From: Marinomonas spartinae
GTDB taxonomy: Bacteria; Pseudomonadota; Gammaproteobacteria; Pseudomonadales; Marinomonadaceae
Assembly: GCF_016461715.1 (NCBI RefSeq)
Contig: NZ_JAEMUI010000010.1
Location: forward strand, 62,001 to 126,000
Direction: 5' to 3'
DNA length: 64,000 bases
In this document: positions 12,012 through 20,593 of the stretch, piece after piece
Layout: every line of letters begins with the position of its first letter
Position numbering within the stretch: position 1 is the first letter of the stretch
The notes under the pieces: model-generated
The model's database searches: none
What the model was told of the DNA's origin: nothing
What the model saw: the letters and a program-made list of their open reading frames with translations, nothing else
Position numbers and translations under genes: made by a program

Positions 12012-12650
12012 TTATCCTTTACGCACCATAATGACCATATGACGTTCCGCCTGAATATTCGGTACATTCAGTGATTTAATGTCAACAACTTCCACTTCAG
12101 AAGGCAAATTAGCAAGCTCTTTATCTGGGTGTACCCCTTTCATAGCTAAAAAATTACCTGTGTCCTTAGGTAGTGGTAAGGTCCAGTTTATCATGTCTTG
12201 TAATGAGGCAAAGGCTCGTGAAATAACATGATCGTACTCACCTTGATGAGCGTGTTTTTCAACTCGCTCATTAGCAACTGTAACATTATCAATGCCCAGC
12301 TCCATTTTTACCTGAGTTAAAAAACGGGTTTTTTTGCCATTACTGTCTAGTAAAGTAAAGTGCTTTTCAGGGTAACAAATAGCAAGCACCATACCAGGTA
12401 ACCCAGGTCCTGTCCCTACATCAATAATACGTTCACCTTTAATAAAAGGCAGTGTGGCCAGACTGTCTAATAAATGCAATGAGATCATTTGATCAACATC
12501 ACGGATTGCCGTGAGGTTGTATGCCTTATTCCATTTTTGCAACATGGCAAGGTAGTCTACTAGAGTCTGAATGGTCTTATCAGATAAATGGGCGCCCATT
12601 TGTTGGGCGCCTTTTTGAATGGCAGCAAAATGTGTCACAGTCGAATCCAA
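12012..12650 (-). CDS. rsmG: 16S rRNA (guanine527-N7)-methyltransferase RsmG (GidB)
   Basis: A 212-residue class I methyltransferase. The SAM-binding motif is IIDVGTGPGLPGMVLAICYP, followed by FTLLDSNGKKTRF and the later VISRAFASL segment typical of GidB. It methylates G527 of 16S rRNA; loss gives low-level streptomycin resistance in other bacteria. It sits between mnmG (26 bp upstream) and parA (4 bp downstream), the classic gidAB-parAB arrangement. Confidence 0.96.
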   Translation of the reverse strand: MDSTVTHFAAIQKGAQQMGAHLSDKTIQTLVDYLAMLQKWNKAYNLTAIRDVDQMISLHLLDSLATLPFIKGERIIDVGTGPGLPGMVLAICYPEKHFTLLDSNGKKTRFLTQVKMELGIDNVTVANERVEKHAHQGEYDHVISRAFASLQDMINWTLPLPKDTGNFLAMKGVHPDKELANLPSEVEVVDIKSLNVPNIQAERHMVIMVRKG

Positions 12651-12676
12651 TTAATCGGCGTTATCGGCTGTAGATT

Positions 12677-14566
12677 CTAGGCACTTTTGCGTGTAATCGC
12701 ACGTTTTTTCAAGTGAATTAATAGTAAGGACACCGCAGCGGGGGTCACACCTTGGATGCGTGACGCCGCAGCAAGCGTGGCAGGTCGTGCCTGAGTCAGC
12801 TTTTGCTTAATTTCATTGGACAGACCTTCCATCCTAGAATAATCCAAATCTTCCGGTAACGGCGTGTTCTCTTGACGACGCAAACGTTCAATATCTTCCG
12901 CTTGACGGGAAATATAACCTGCGTATTTCACAGCAATCTGAACTTGTTCGGACACTTGTTCATCAACCGCATCGGCAGGTGCATTTTTCAGATGAGCAAT
13001 GTCGGCATACACCACCCCTGGACGCTTCAATAAATCCAACAAACTGTACTCATGAGAAATTGGCGTTTCCAATTTTGGATTAATAACTTCAGCCTCAGGA
13101 GAATTGGGTACAATCCAGTTGGATTTAAGACGCTGAGTTTCCAATTCGATGGCTTCACGTTTTTTACAAAAAGCCGCCCAACGCTCATCCGATACCAAAC
13201 CAAGTTCACGACCTTTTTCAGTTAAACGCATATCCGCGTTGTCTTCACGAAGAATCAAACGATACTCCGCACGGCTGGTAAACATACGATAGGGTTCTTT
13301 TGTTCCCATTGAAATCAGATCATCAACAAGCACGCCTAAATAAGCTTCGTCACGACGAGGTGTCCAAGCTTCTTTGTCTTGTGCTAATAAAGCAGCGTTT
13401 AAGCCCGCCAATAAACCTTGAGCGCCCGCTTCCTCGTAACCCGTTGTGCCATTAATCTGCCCAGCAAAGAACAAACCAGGCATGTGCTTGGTTTCTAAGG
13501 AATATTTCAAGTCTTGTGGATTGAAGTAATCGTATTCAATCGCATAACCTGGGCGAATGATATGCGCATTCTCCATACCTTTCATGGAACGGACCAATTC
13601 AATTTGTACGTCAAATGGCAAAGAAGTAGAAATGCCATTCGGATACAACTCGTGGGTCGTTAAGCCTTCCGGTTCAATGAAGATCTGATGGGAGTTTTTA
13701 TCCGCAAAGCGCACAATTTTATCTTCAATAGAGGGACAGTAACGTGGCCCAACCCCTTCAATCACTCCGGTATACATAGGCGAACGATCCATACCTGCAC
13801 GAATGATATCGTGGGTGCGTTCATTGGTATGGGTAATAAAGCAATTGATTTGACGTGGATGCATTGAGCGATCGCCCATATAAGACATCACAGGCGTTAT
13901 ATCATCACCAGGTTGTTCTTGCATTTGGCTAAAGTCGACCGAGCGCGCATCTATTCGTGGGGGTGTCCCCGTTTTAAGACGGTCTACTCGAAATGGCAAA
14001 GCACGCAATTTTTCTGCTAAGCCAATGGATGGAGGATCACCAGCACGACCACCAGAATGGTTTTGTAAACCAACATGAATGACGCCTCCTAAAAAAGTGC
14101 CCGCTGTCAACACAACGGTTTTACTATTAAAACGAATGCCCGTTTGCGTAATGACACCCCGAACCGCACCATTTTCAACAATCAGATCTTCGGCTGATTG
14201 TTGGAATAACCAAAGATTTTCTTGGTTTTCCAATTGATAACGAATGGCTGCTTTATAAAGAATACGGTCAGCTTGAGCACGCGTGGCTCGAACAGCAGGC
14301 CCCTTGCGAGAGTTCAATGTACGAAACTGAATACCCGCTTTATCAGTAGCAAGTGCCATCGCGCCATCCAAAGCATCAATTTCTTTTACTAGGTGCGACT
14401 TCCCAATACCACCAATGGCTGGGTTACAGGACATTTGTCCTAATGTTTCAATGTTGTGTGACAATAAAAGTGTTTTCACACCCATACGAGCTGCTGCTAA
14501 AGCGGCTTCTGTGCCGGCATGACCACCACCAACCACAATCACATCAAAGCGACTTGGGAAATCCAC
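12677..14566 (-). CDS. mnmG: tRNA uridine-5-carboxymethylaminomethyl modification enzyme MnmG (GidA)
   Basis: A full-length 629-residue FAD enzyme. The dinucleotide-binding motif [17 protein letters not shown] lies at residues 13-29, followed by the GidA signature [13 protein letters not shown] and, further on, [17 protein letters not shown]. With MnmE it installs the cmnm5 group at wobble U34 of tRNAs. The partner gene mnmE is 28 kb away here, separated by the accessory block. It heads the mnmG-rsmG-parA-parB run, and the long AT-rich region with DnaA boxes lies directly upstream. Confidence 0.97.
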   Translation of the reverse strand: MDFPSRFDVIVVGGGHAGTEAALAAARMGVKTLLLSHNIETLGQMSCNPAIGGIGKSHLVKEIDALDGAMALATDKAGIQFRTLNSRKGPAVRATRAQADRILYKAAIRYQLENQENLWLFQQSAEDLIVENGAVRGVITQTGIRFNSKTVVLTAGTFLGGVIHVGLQNHSGGRAGDPPSIGLAEKLRALPFRVDRLKTGTPPRIDARSVDFSQMQEQPGDDITPVMSYMGDRSMHPRQINCFITHTNERTHDIIRAGMDRSPMYTGVIEGVGPRYCPSIEDKIVRFADKNSHQIFIEPEGLTTHELYPNGISTSLPFDVQIELVRSMKGMENAHIIRPGYAIEYDYFNPQDLKYSLETKHMPGLFFAGQINGTTGYEEAGAQGLLAGLNAALLAQDKEAWTPRRDEAYLGVLVDDLISMGTKEPYRMFTSRAEYRLILREDNADMRLTEKGRELGLVSDERWAAFCKKREAIELETQRLKSNWIVPNSPEAEVINPKLETPISHEYSLLDLLKRPGVVYADIAHLKNAPADAVDEQVSEQVQIAVKYAGYISRQAEDIERLRRQENTPLPEDLDYSRMEGLSNEIKQKLTQARPATLAAASRIQGVTPAAVSLLLIHLKKRAITRKSA

Positions 14567-15288
14567 GGGAACCTCGGTATTGCTAATAAATAAATGACTA
14601 ATGAATAAAAAACGAACAGATTCGATAAGGTGGCCTAGTATATCGGCTAATTTTGAAAAAGAAAGAGAGATAAACGACTATCCCCCGGTCATCAATATTA
14701 ATAAAATCATTATGTATATAGGGTTTTTATGTTAGTTATGTTTATATAGAACCTCTATTTTTGTTAACAACCCATAAAAATCTTTATATTTCATTTAGTT
14801 ATAGAATTCACATCTTGTTGATGTATGGTCTACTTACCTGTGATATGAACAGACTGAACTTGTGAATAACTTGAGTACTTATACACTAGCGTCTTTTTCT
14901 TTCTGTGTTGTTAAAAACTGTGCAAAACTTCTTATTTATCTATCACCATAGTTATCAACAGTTTGAAAAAATGTATTTTTGAATTATTTTTATCTGTTTT
15001 TAAAGGTTTTTTTATAGTAGTCCACAGGGTGTTTTTGGCCTGTTAGTAAAAAATAGTCCACAAGCGAAAAAAAGAAAAAAATTTTAACTTTCACATTTGC
15101 TCAAAAAAATAATGTGAATAATTTTGCTGTCAATAGGTTGACATGGGATAAGTTTGAGCTGTGTATAAAGTTTTTAACGGACCAAAATATTGAAATTGTG
15201 GGTAACTTCGTCATTTTCGCAAGCGCCTGTTAATGACTTGGTTGGTAGGGTAAGCAGGAGAAGCATCAATTAATAAGAAACAAGGCCA
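14567..15288. other. AT-rich non-coding region with a DnaA-box cluster (candidate secondary or ancestral origin)
   Basis: No plausible gene is present here. Matches to TTATNCACA occur on the minus strand at 14861-14869, 15113-15121 (both TTATTCACA) and 15160-15168 (TTATACACA). One-mismatch sites lie at 14952-14960 (TTATCAACA), 15018-15026 and 15054-15062 (both TAGTCCACA) and 15197-15205. The left part (about 14,640-14,820) is extremely AT-rich, as expected for an unwinding element. In E. coli oriC also lies beside gidA/mnmG. The stronger cluster is at dnaA, so which one fires cannot be decided from sequence alone. The mnmG promoter must also be in this region. Confidence 0.55.
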
Positions 15289-15315
15289 AAAAAAAGCGCC
15301 AACTAGGCGCTTTTT
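15289..15315. terminator. rho-independent terminator after the alcohol dehydrogenase gene
   Basis: An A-run, GCGCC, loop AACTA, GGCGC and five T residues form a bidirectional hairpin. It ends the minus-strand adh transcript and isolates it from the AT-rich region upstream of mnmG. Confidence 0.8.
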
Positions 15316-15342
15316 GACTATAAGACGTTATAAAGCTAGATG

Positions 15343-16398
15343 TTAAGCGCTTTTCAGGCTTTGCATATCAATGATAAAGCGATATTTCACATCGCCTTTT
15401 TTCATACGTTGATAAGCTTCATTGATGTCTTGGATGTTGATCATCTCCGCATCACACTCAATCTGGTGTTCAGCACAGAAATTCAACATTTCTTGTGTTT
15501 CGGCGATTCCACCAATTAACGACCCCGTAAGGATACGTCGCTTCATGACCAAGTTTCCAGCATGAACCGGTGGTTCAACAGGTTCAATAAGACCGACAAG
15601 AATGTGTGTGCCGTCGACTTTTAAGACATTGAGATAAGGGTTGAGATCGTGCTGTACTGGGATGGTATCCAACAAATAGTCAAACGTCAGCGCAGCGGCT
15701 TTCATTTGCTCTTCATCGGTTGACACAATGACGTGATCGGCACCTTGTTTTTTTGCTTCGGCGATTTTGCTTTCGGAGCGAGTAAAAATGGTGACTTCAG
15801 CACCGAAGGCTTTGGCAAATTTCACCCCCATGTGACCCAAGCCACCCATGCCCAAGACCCCTACTTTATCCCCTGCTTTGATGCCATTATGACGAAGTGG
15901 TGAATAAGTGGTGATGCCTGCGCATAATAAAGGGGCTGCTTTACTTAGCTCTAAGGTTTCTGGAATGGACAAAACGAACTTTTCTCGTACTACAATGTGG
16001 TCAGAATAACCGCCATAAGTGAGTGTGCCATCAATTAAATCATGGCCACCGTAGGTACCCACAGCGCCATTATCACAATATTGTTCCAGGTCTGCGGCAC
16101 AATGGGCACAATGCTGACAAGAATCGACCATACAGCCTACTCCGACAATGTCGCCTATTTTATATTGGCTCACTTTATTGCCGACTGCCGTGACTTTGCC
16201 GATGATTTCATGACCTGGTACGACAGGGTATTCACTTGGTCCCCAATCACTTTCAACGGTATGAATATCTGAGTGACAAACACCGCAGTAAAGAATATCA
16301 ATATTCACATCATCTTCACGTAATGTGCGTCGTTCAAAAGTAAAAGGTGCTAAAGGTGTCGTTGCGGATGTCGCAGCATAAGCTTTTGCTTGACTCAT
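15343..16398 (-). CDS. zinc-dependent NAD(P) alcohol/aldehyde dehydrogenase (YahK/CAD-like)
   Basis: A 351-residue medium-chain dehydrogenase. Catalytic zinc ligands are visible in CGVCHSDIH and PGHEIIG. The structural-zinc cysteines are in CMVDSCQHCAHCAADLEQYC, and the cofactor loop is GMGGLGHMGVKFA. It most resembles the cinnamyl-alcohol-dehydrogenase/YahK branch, whose members are usually NADPH-dependent aldehyde reductases of broad range. It is divergent from an AraC-type regulator, the same layout as yqhC-yqhD in E. coli, so aldehyde-responsive control is a reasonable guess. Substrate unknown. Confidence 0.88.
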   Translation of the reverse strand: MSQAKAYAATSATTPLAPFTFERRTLREDDVNIDILYCGVCHSDIHTVESDWGPSEYPVVPGHEIIGKVTAVGNKVSQYKIGDIVGVGCMVDSCQHCAHCAADLEQYCDNGAVGTYGGHDLIDGTLTYGGYSDHIVVREKFVLSIPETLELSKAAPLLCAGITTYSPLRHNGIKAGDKVGVLGMGGLGHMGVKFAKAFGAEVTIFTRSESKIAEAKKQGADHVIVSTDEEQMKAAALTFDYLLDTIPVQHDLNPYLNVLKVDGTHILVGLIEPVEPPVHAGNLVMKRRILTGSLIGGIAETQEMLNFCAEHQIECDAEMINIQDINEAYQRMKKGDVKYRFIIDMQSLKSA

Positions 16399-16568
16399 TA
16401 CTTAACTCCTAATCTGTTAGTGAATGTCTTAATGTGCTCTCAGTGTAGGGTAAATAGAGGAGATTATTGTTATGCAATTCTGGTAGTATTTTGCCTATTC
16501 CTACAAAAAGGCCGAACTCTTTATTTCCTACACAATGTTTGCCCGATATCTTATATAAGTGACCCGAA

Positions 16569-17462
16569 ATGATGATAACTCCAGAAAAACAGAGCAATTT
16601 AGTGGATTTACTGCGACCTATTGCCTCTTTGGAAGGCGTTAGAAGCAGCCTTATTGATCAGGTGCGTTTGATAAAATGCTCTAGAACGATTCCTCGTAGC
16701 CCCCTGATGTATCAACCGAGTTTGACCATCATCGCGCAAGGAAAAAAAATAGGATATATAGGAGAGCGAGAGATTCATTACAATTCGGGACATTACTTAG
16801 TACAGACCCTGCCTTTGCCTTTTGAATGCGAAACCTTTGCTACCGAAGATGAACCCCTATTAGGCTTATCCATCCATATTGATCCTGCTATGTTAGCAGA
16901 GCTGGTAGTGGATCCTGTGGAAATCGACCCTCACAAAAATGCCTCTTGTTCGCCTATGGCGTCTGTGGCCATGAGTAGTGGAATGCAAGAAGCTGTTATA
17001 CGGCTTGTACGTGCGCTACACGATGAAACCACGGCAAAAATTATGGGGACTAGCCGAGTGAGAGAAGTGATTTTTGAAGCATTACAAAGCTCTCAAGGAG
17101 ATGCCATTCGGGCGCTGGTAGCCAATCAAGGATTGTTCTCTCGTATTGTATTGGCGCTCAAGCAAATGCATACCGAGCTGGATCAGGAAATACGGGTTGA
17201 GCAATTGGCAGAAAATGCCAATATGAGTGCGTCGAGCTTTCACCACCATTTTAAAAGCATAACGGGTTCTTCCCCTTTGCAATATTTAAAACGTTTACGC
17301 CTTCTCAAGGCGCAAATGTTGCTAAATCAGGGGATATTGGGGGTTGGACAGGTGTCTTTCGAAGTGGGCTATAAGAGTGTTCATCAATTTAGTCGCGACT
17401 ATAAACGCTACTTTGGAGCGTCTCCTACCAAAGATAAATTAAGAGAAAATGCAGTGGTGTAA
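16569..17462 (+). CDS. AraC-family transcriptional regulator (AraC_N type)
   Basis: A 297-residue regulator. Residues about 25-185 form the AraC-type N-terminal domain seen in YqhC-like proteins (PRSPLMYQPSLTIIAQGKK, then FECETFATEDEPLLGLSIHID). The C-terminal 100 residues hold two helix-turn-helix motifs (VEQLAENANMSASSFHHHFK and VGQVSFEVGYKSVHQFSRDY). It is divergently transcribed from the alcohol dehydrogenase across 170 bp and probably controls it. The start ATG at 16569 is followed by a second ATG; either could be used. Confidence 0.88.
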   Translation: MMITPEKQSNLVDLLRPIASLEGVRSSLIDQVRLIKCSRTIPRSPLMYQPSLTIIAQGKKIGYIGEREIHYNSGHYLVQTLPLPFECETFATEDEPLLGLSIHIDPAMLAELVVDPVEIDPHKNASCSPMASVAMSSGMQEAVIRLVRALHDETTAKIMGTSRVREVIFEALQSSQGDAIRALVANQGLFSRIVLALKQMHTELDQEIRVEQLAENANMSASSFHHHFKSITGSSPLQYLKRLRLLKAQMLLNQGILGVGQVSFEVGYKSVHQFSRDYKRYFGASPTKDKLRENAVV

Positions 17463-17517
17463 AAGAGATATGGGTCAATCGGATTCTTAATGGTTGAATT
17501 AACTTTCTTGAATTTAA

Positions 17518-17532
17518 TAGACGAGTGGTCTA
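17518..17532. promoter_or_regulatory. AcuR-type operator upstream of acuR
   Basis: The 15-bp inverted repeat TAGAC-N5-GTCTA has perfect arms and lies 40 bp before the tetR-type gene. The same arms occur again at 18288-18302 before acuI, which makes this a convincing operator for the encoded TetR-family protein. Confidence 0.8.
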
Positions 17533-17571
17533 AATTAATAGCTATGACACTCAATTACTAGGAATAAGAAT

Positions 17572-18243
17572 GTGCTCCACACTCTAGATGAATCTAAATC
17601 CAGTACTGACTTAGTAAATAAGCCTCGTCGCGGGAGGCCTAAAAAGTCATCATCAGATTCTCAGGATACTCGGGAAGCCTTGTTACGGGCTGGTATGTTG
17701 ATATTGACGGAATCTGGTTTTACCCGCAGTGGTATTGAGCCAATTCTAAAATCGATTGGCGTACCCAAGGGATCTTTTTACCACTACTTCTCTAGTAAAG
17801 AGGCCTTTGGATTGGCCGTTTTAGAGCGTTACCGACGCTATTTTGAAGCGAAACTAGATGGCTTTTTACTGGATGAGGCATTTTCTCCCCTAGAACGATT
17901 ACAACGTTTCGCCAAGGACGCTCAGGATGGCATTGTCCGTCATAAGTTTAAGCGTGGCTGTTTAGTGGGGAATTTAGAACAAGAATCTAGCCTATTGTCT
18001 GAATTGTTTCGAGAACAATTGCAAGCGACCTATCAAAGCTGGCAGGCGCGGGTAGCTGAGTGTTTATTAGAAAGCCAAAAGCAAGGTGAAATGGATTTAC
18101 AAGTCAGTATTGAACAGACGTCTCAAGCATTTTGGATTGGTTGGGAAGGTGCGGTTCATCGGGCTAGGTTGATAAAAAGCATTCAACCCTTGAGCCTGTT
18201 TATGGCATTTTTTATCAAAGCAATTCAATCTAAAACGTATTAA
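17572..18243 (+). CDS. acuR: TetR-family regulator of the acrylate gene acuI (AcuR-like)
   Basis: A 223-residue TetR protein. A basic proline-rich leader (NKPRRGRPKKSS) precedes the helix-turn-helix (AGMLILTESGFTRSGIEPILKSIGVPKGSFYHYF, about residues 38-72). The C-terminal domain has the CLVGNLEQE segment typical of AcuR/YxaF-like members. In Rhodobacter sphaeroides AcuR represses acuI and is released by acrylate. Here it directly precedes an acuI homologue, and both genes carry the same TAGAC-N5-GTCTA inverted repeat upstream, implying autoregulation and control of acuI. The starting codon appears to be GTG, with AGGAAT upstream. The function is inferred from family and context. Confidence 0.85.
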   Translation: MLHTLDESKSSTDLVNKPRRGRPKKSSSDSQDTREALLRAGMLILTESGFTRSGIEPILKSIGVPKGSFYHYFSSKEAFGLAVLERYRRYFEAKLDGFLLDEAFSPLERLQRFAKDAQDGIVRHKFKRGCLVGNLEQESSLLSELFREQLQATYQSWQARVAECLLESQKQGEMDLQVSIEQTSQAFWIGWEGAVHRARLIKSIQPLSLFMAFFIKAIQSKTY

Positions 18244-18252
18244 AAATATCAA

Positions 18253-18277
18253 CCAAGTATCAATACTTGGTTTTTTT
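18253..18277 (+). terminator. rho-independent terminator between acuR and acuI
   Basis: CCAAGTAT, a two-base loop, ATACTTGG and seven T residues. It separates acuR from acuI, so acuI relies on its own operator-controlled promoter immediately downstream. Confidence 0.88.
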
Positions 18278-18287
18278 GTTATTTAAT

Positions 18288-18302
18288 TAGACGATCAGTC
18301 TA
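18288..18302. promoter_or_regulatory. AcuR-type operator upstream of acuI
   Basis: TAGAC-GATCA-GTCTA, with arms identical to the site before acuR, 14 bp from the acuI start. Binding here would block transcription or initiation of acuI. Confidence 0.82.
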
Positions 18303-18316
18303 AATTTGGAGGGTTT

Positions 18317-19300
18317 ATGTTTAAAGGCTTATTGATCACGCAAGAAGACAAGAAAAACTTGGCATCCATCGTTGAGCTAAATGAAGATCAGTTACCCGAG
18401 GGTGATGTTCTAGTCGATGTTCACTACAGTACGATAAATTATAAAGACGGTATGGCGATCACTGGAAAGGGTCCCATTATCCGTTCCTTTCCAATGGTGC
18501 CGGGGATTGATCTGGTTGGACAAGTCATGAAAAGCGATTCTCCGCGCTTTTCCAAAGGGGATTTTGTCATTCTCAATGGTTTTGGTGTTGGTGAAAAGCA
18601 TTGGGGAGGTTTATCAGAAAAAGCCCGTTTAAAAAGTGATTGGCTAATCCCACTTCCTAAGACCATTGAAGCCAAACACGCTATGGCCATTGGTACGGCC
18701 GGTTACACTGCCATGCTGTCTGTACTCGCGTTGGAAAAACAGGGAGTAACGCCGGAGTCTGGAGAAGTTTTAGTCACTGGTGCAAATGGCGGGGTTGGCA
18801 GCTTTGCGATTCGTCTATTAAGTCGTTTGGGGTATCGCGTGTTAGCCTCCACAGGTCGAATGGCAGAAAGTGACTATCTAAGAAGCTTAGGTGCGAATGA
18901 AATCATTGATCGGGATTATCTGTCTGAACTAGGAAAGCCGCTGCAAAAAGAACGTTGGGCTGGTGCGATCGATTGTGTTGGCAGTCATACGCTAGCGAAC
19001 GTGTGTGCCAGTACCCAATATGGTGGTGTGGTAACCGCCTGTGGCCTTGCTCAAGGTATGGATTTTCCAGCTTCGGTTGCCCCGTTTATTTTACGCGGCA
19101 TTAAATTAATTGGTATTGATAGTGTCATGCGTCCACTTGAAGATCGTATCGAGGCATGGGAACGTTTGGGTGAACTATTAAAACCGGAAGACTTCGCGAC
19201 GATTAGCCATGAGATTACCCTCGATGAGGTGGTTGAAACGGCCCATGCTCTAATGAATGGCAAGGTTCGTGGCCGTATTGTTGTGAATCTGAAACCCTAG
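18317..19300 (+). CDS. acuI: acryloyl-CoA reductase AcuI (YhdH family)
   Basis: A 327-residue medium-chain reductase without zinc sites. The N-terminus contains the family segment STINYKDGMAITGKGPI, the cofactor loop is VTGANGGVGSFAIRLL, and the FPMVPGIDLVGQV motif is conserved. AcuI reduces toxic acryloyl-CoA, made from acrylate, to propionyl-CoA with NADPH. Acrylate arises when DMSP is cleaved by DMSP lyases, which fits a marine organism. No DMSP lyase is in this window. SD GGAGG is placed just before the ATG. Its regulator and matching operators are immediately upstream. Confidence 0.92.
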   Translation: MFKGLLITQEDKKNLASIVELNEDQLPEGDVLVDVHYSTINYKDGMAITGKGPIIRSFPMVPGIDLVGQVMKSDSPRFSKGDFVILNGFGVGEKHWGGLSEKARLKSDWLIPLPKTIEAKHAMAIGTAGYTAMLSVLALEKQGVTPESGEVLVTGANGGVGSFAIRLLSRLGYRVLASTGRMAESDYLRSLGANEIIDRDYLSELGKPLQKERWAGAIDCVGSHTLANVCASTQYGGVVTACGLAQGMDFPASVAPFILRGIKLIGIDSVMRPLEDRIEAWERLGELLKPEDFATISHEITLDEVVETAHALMNGKVRGRIVVNLKP

Positions 19301-19320
19301 ATTTAATAGCTGTTACCTGC

Positions 19321-19360
19321 CCTACTATAAATTGTTCCAGTTGGAGCGGTTTATAGTAGG
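19321..19360. repeat. 40-bp imperfect palindrome downstream of acuI
   Basis: CCTACTATAAA and TTTATAGTAGG are perfect 11-bp arms, and the centre (TCCA-GT-TGGA) adds an inner stem. There is no T-run, so it is not a standard terminator; it may act as a transcript-end hairpin for acuI. The remaining 240 bp to the LysR gene hold one further repeat (19502-19540). Confidence 0.6.
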
Positions 19361-19501
19361 ATACTTCCCATTGCTCCCGTTTTGGACAACTCGCACAAGG
19401 TGTGGTAGCTGACGCAAGCCAATGCTTTTTTACGAGTGGTTTTTGCTTCTCCAGAGTTCGCTAGTGTTTTTACCTCTTTTTAATATTTATTGGTCGTTTA
19501 C

Positions 19502-19540
19502 ATTAGCCGACTTTTTGGCCTACCCGAAAGCAAAAATGAC
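19502..19540. repeat. left copy of a repeat flanking the oxygenase cluster
   Basis: ATTAGCCGACTTTTTGGC (16 of 18 identical) and TACCCGAAAGC plus nine further bases (17 of 20 identical over both parts) are found again in the same order and orientation at 25097-25160. The right copy has about 23 extra bases between the two blocks. The two copies bracket the LysR-MFS-oxygenase genes. Confidence 0.55.
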
Positions 19541-19598
19541 CGTGGGATAGGGAGTATCACACTATTTTTAGATTCATTTAGAAGATGGCTTTTATTTA

Positions 19599-20489
19599 TT
19601 ATAAATCATTTATATGTTGTACTAGATGATCGATAAATGATCTGCATTTAAGACGAACACGGTGGTCTCCTGTAAAAACAACACTGATATCCTGTTTAGG
19701 AAGACTCCAGTCTGGAAATAAATGAACAAAATCCCCGTCTGTTAATTCTTTTTTGATTATCCATTCGGGTAATATGGCGATACCCAGGTTGGATTTCACC
19801 ATAGATTTTATAGATATTGATGAGTTAGTACTAAATTTTGCGGTAGCATTCACTTTGAACTCATGATTATCTTTATTATGAAAAGTCCATTGTGTCGGAT
19901 TTTTTAGATTACTGTTAGCAATCCAGTGGGCTGAGTTAACATCCTCTAATGAAGTAAGAGGGTTTTTTAGTAGCCACTGTGAAGAAGCCACCATAATAAT
20001 ATTATAATGGGCGATCTTTCGACTTTTTAAAGACGAATCATGCAATGTACCCAACCTAACCGCTAAATCAATCTGCTCATTGACTAATTTATTTAATGAA
20101 GAATCTGCATGAAAACTAATTGTAATATCTGGGTGAGATTGACAGAAATCAGCAATAATAGGTATTAAGAACACCTCTCCAAATTCGACAGTGGAAGAAA
20201 TTCTTAAATTTCCAGTGAGAGAATGATGCTTCTCAACAACATTTTCTAATGATGTCTGAATATTTGAAAATGTCTCTTTAAAATCGTTATAGAGTAATTC
20301 ACCCGCTTCAGTCATCACAAAGCCTCTGGAGTTTCTGATTAATAGTGGAACTTTCAGAGAGTCTTCTAAGGATTTGATATGGATGCTGACCATCGCTTTG
20401 CTGATGAATAGTCGATCCGCCGCTTTGGAGAATGAGCCACTTTCAACGACAGTGATGAAAATATGGATACGTTTTAGATTGTTAAACAT
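19599..20489 (-). CDS. LysR-family transcriptional regulator
   Basis: A 296-residue LysR protein with an N-terminal winged helix (residues 1-60; VVESGSFSKAADRLFISKAMVS) and a substrate-binding domain (about 90-290; EFGEVFLIPIIADF, LVNEQIDLAVRLG). The closest style is the CrgA/DsdC-like branch. It is divergent from the MFS-NTF2-reductase-oxygenase genes across 104 bp and probably activates them in the presence of the substrate. It shares their AT-rich composition, suggesting they were acquired together. Confidence 0.88.
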   Translation of the reverse strand: MFNNLKRIHIFITVVESGSFSKAADRLFISKAMVSIHIKSLEDSLKVPLLIRNSRGFVMTEAGELLYNDFKETFSNIQTSLENVVEKHHSLTGNLRISSTVEFGEVFLIPIIADFCQSHPDITISFHADSSLNKLVNEQIDLAVRLGTLHDSSLKSRKIAHYNIIMVASSQWLLKNPLTSLEDVNSAHWIANSNLKNPTQWTFHNKDNHEFKVNATAKFSTNSSISIKSMVKSNLGIAILPEWIIKKELTDGDFVHLFPDWSLPKQDISVVFTGDHRVRLKCRSFIDHLVQHINDL

Positions 20490-20593
20490 ACATTGTTAAA
20501 TCTCATTAAACTTAGTGTTTAGTCTAAACAGCTCGTCACCCTCCGTCAAACTCTATAGTATTCCGGCCATAAAATTTTTGTCAGAGGTTGCTC

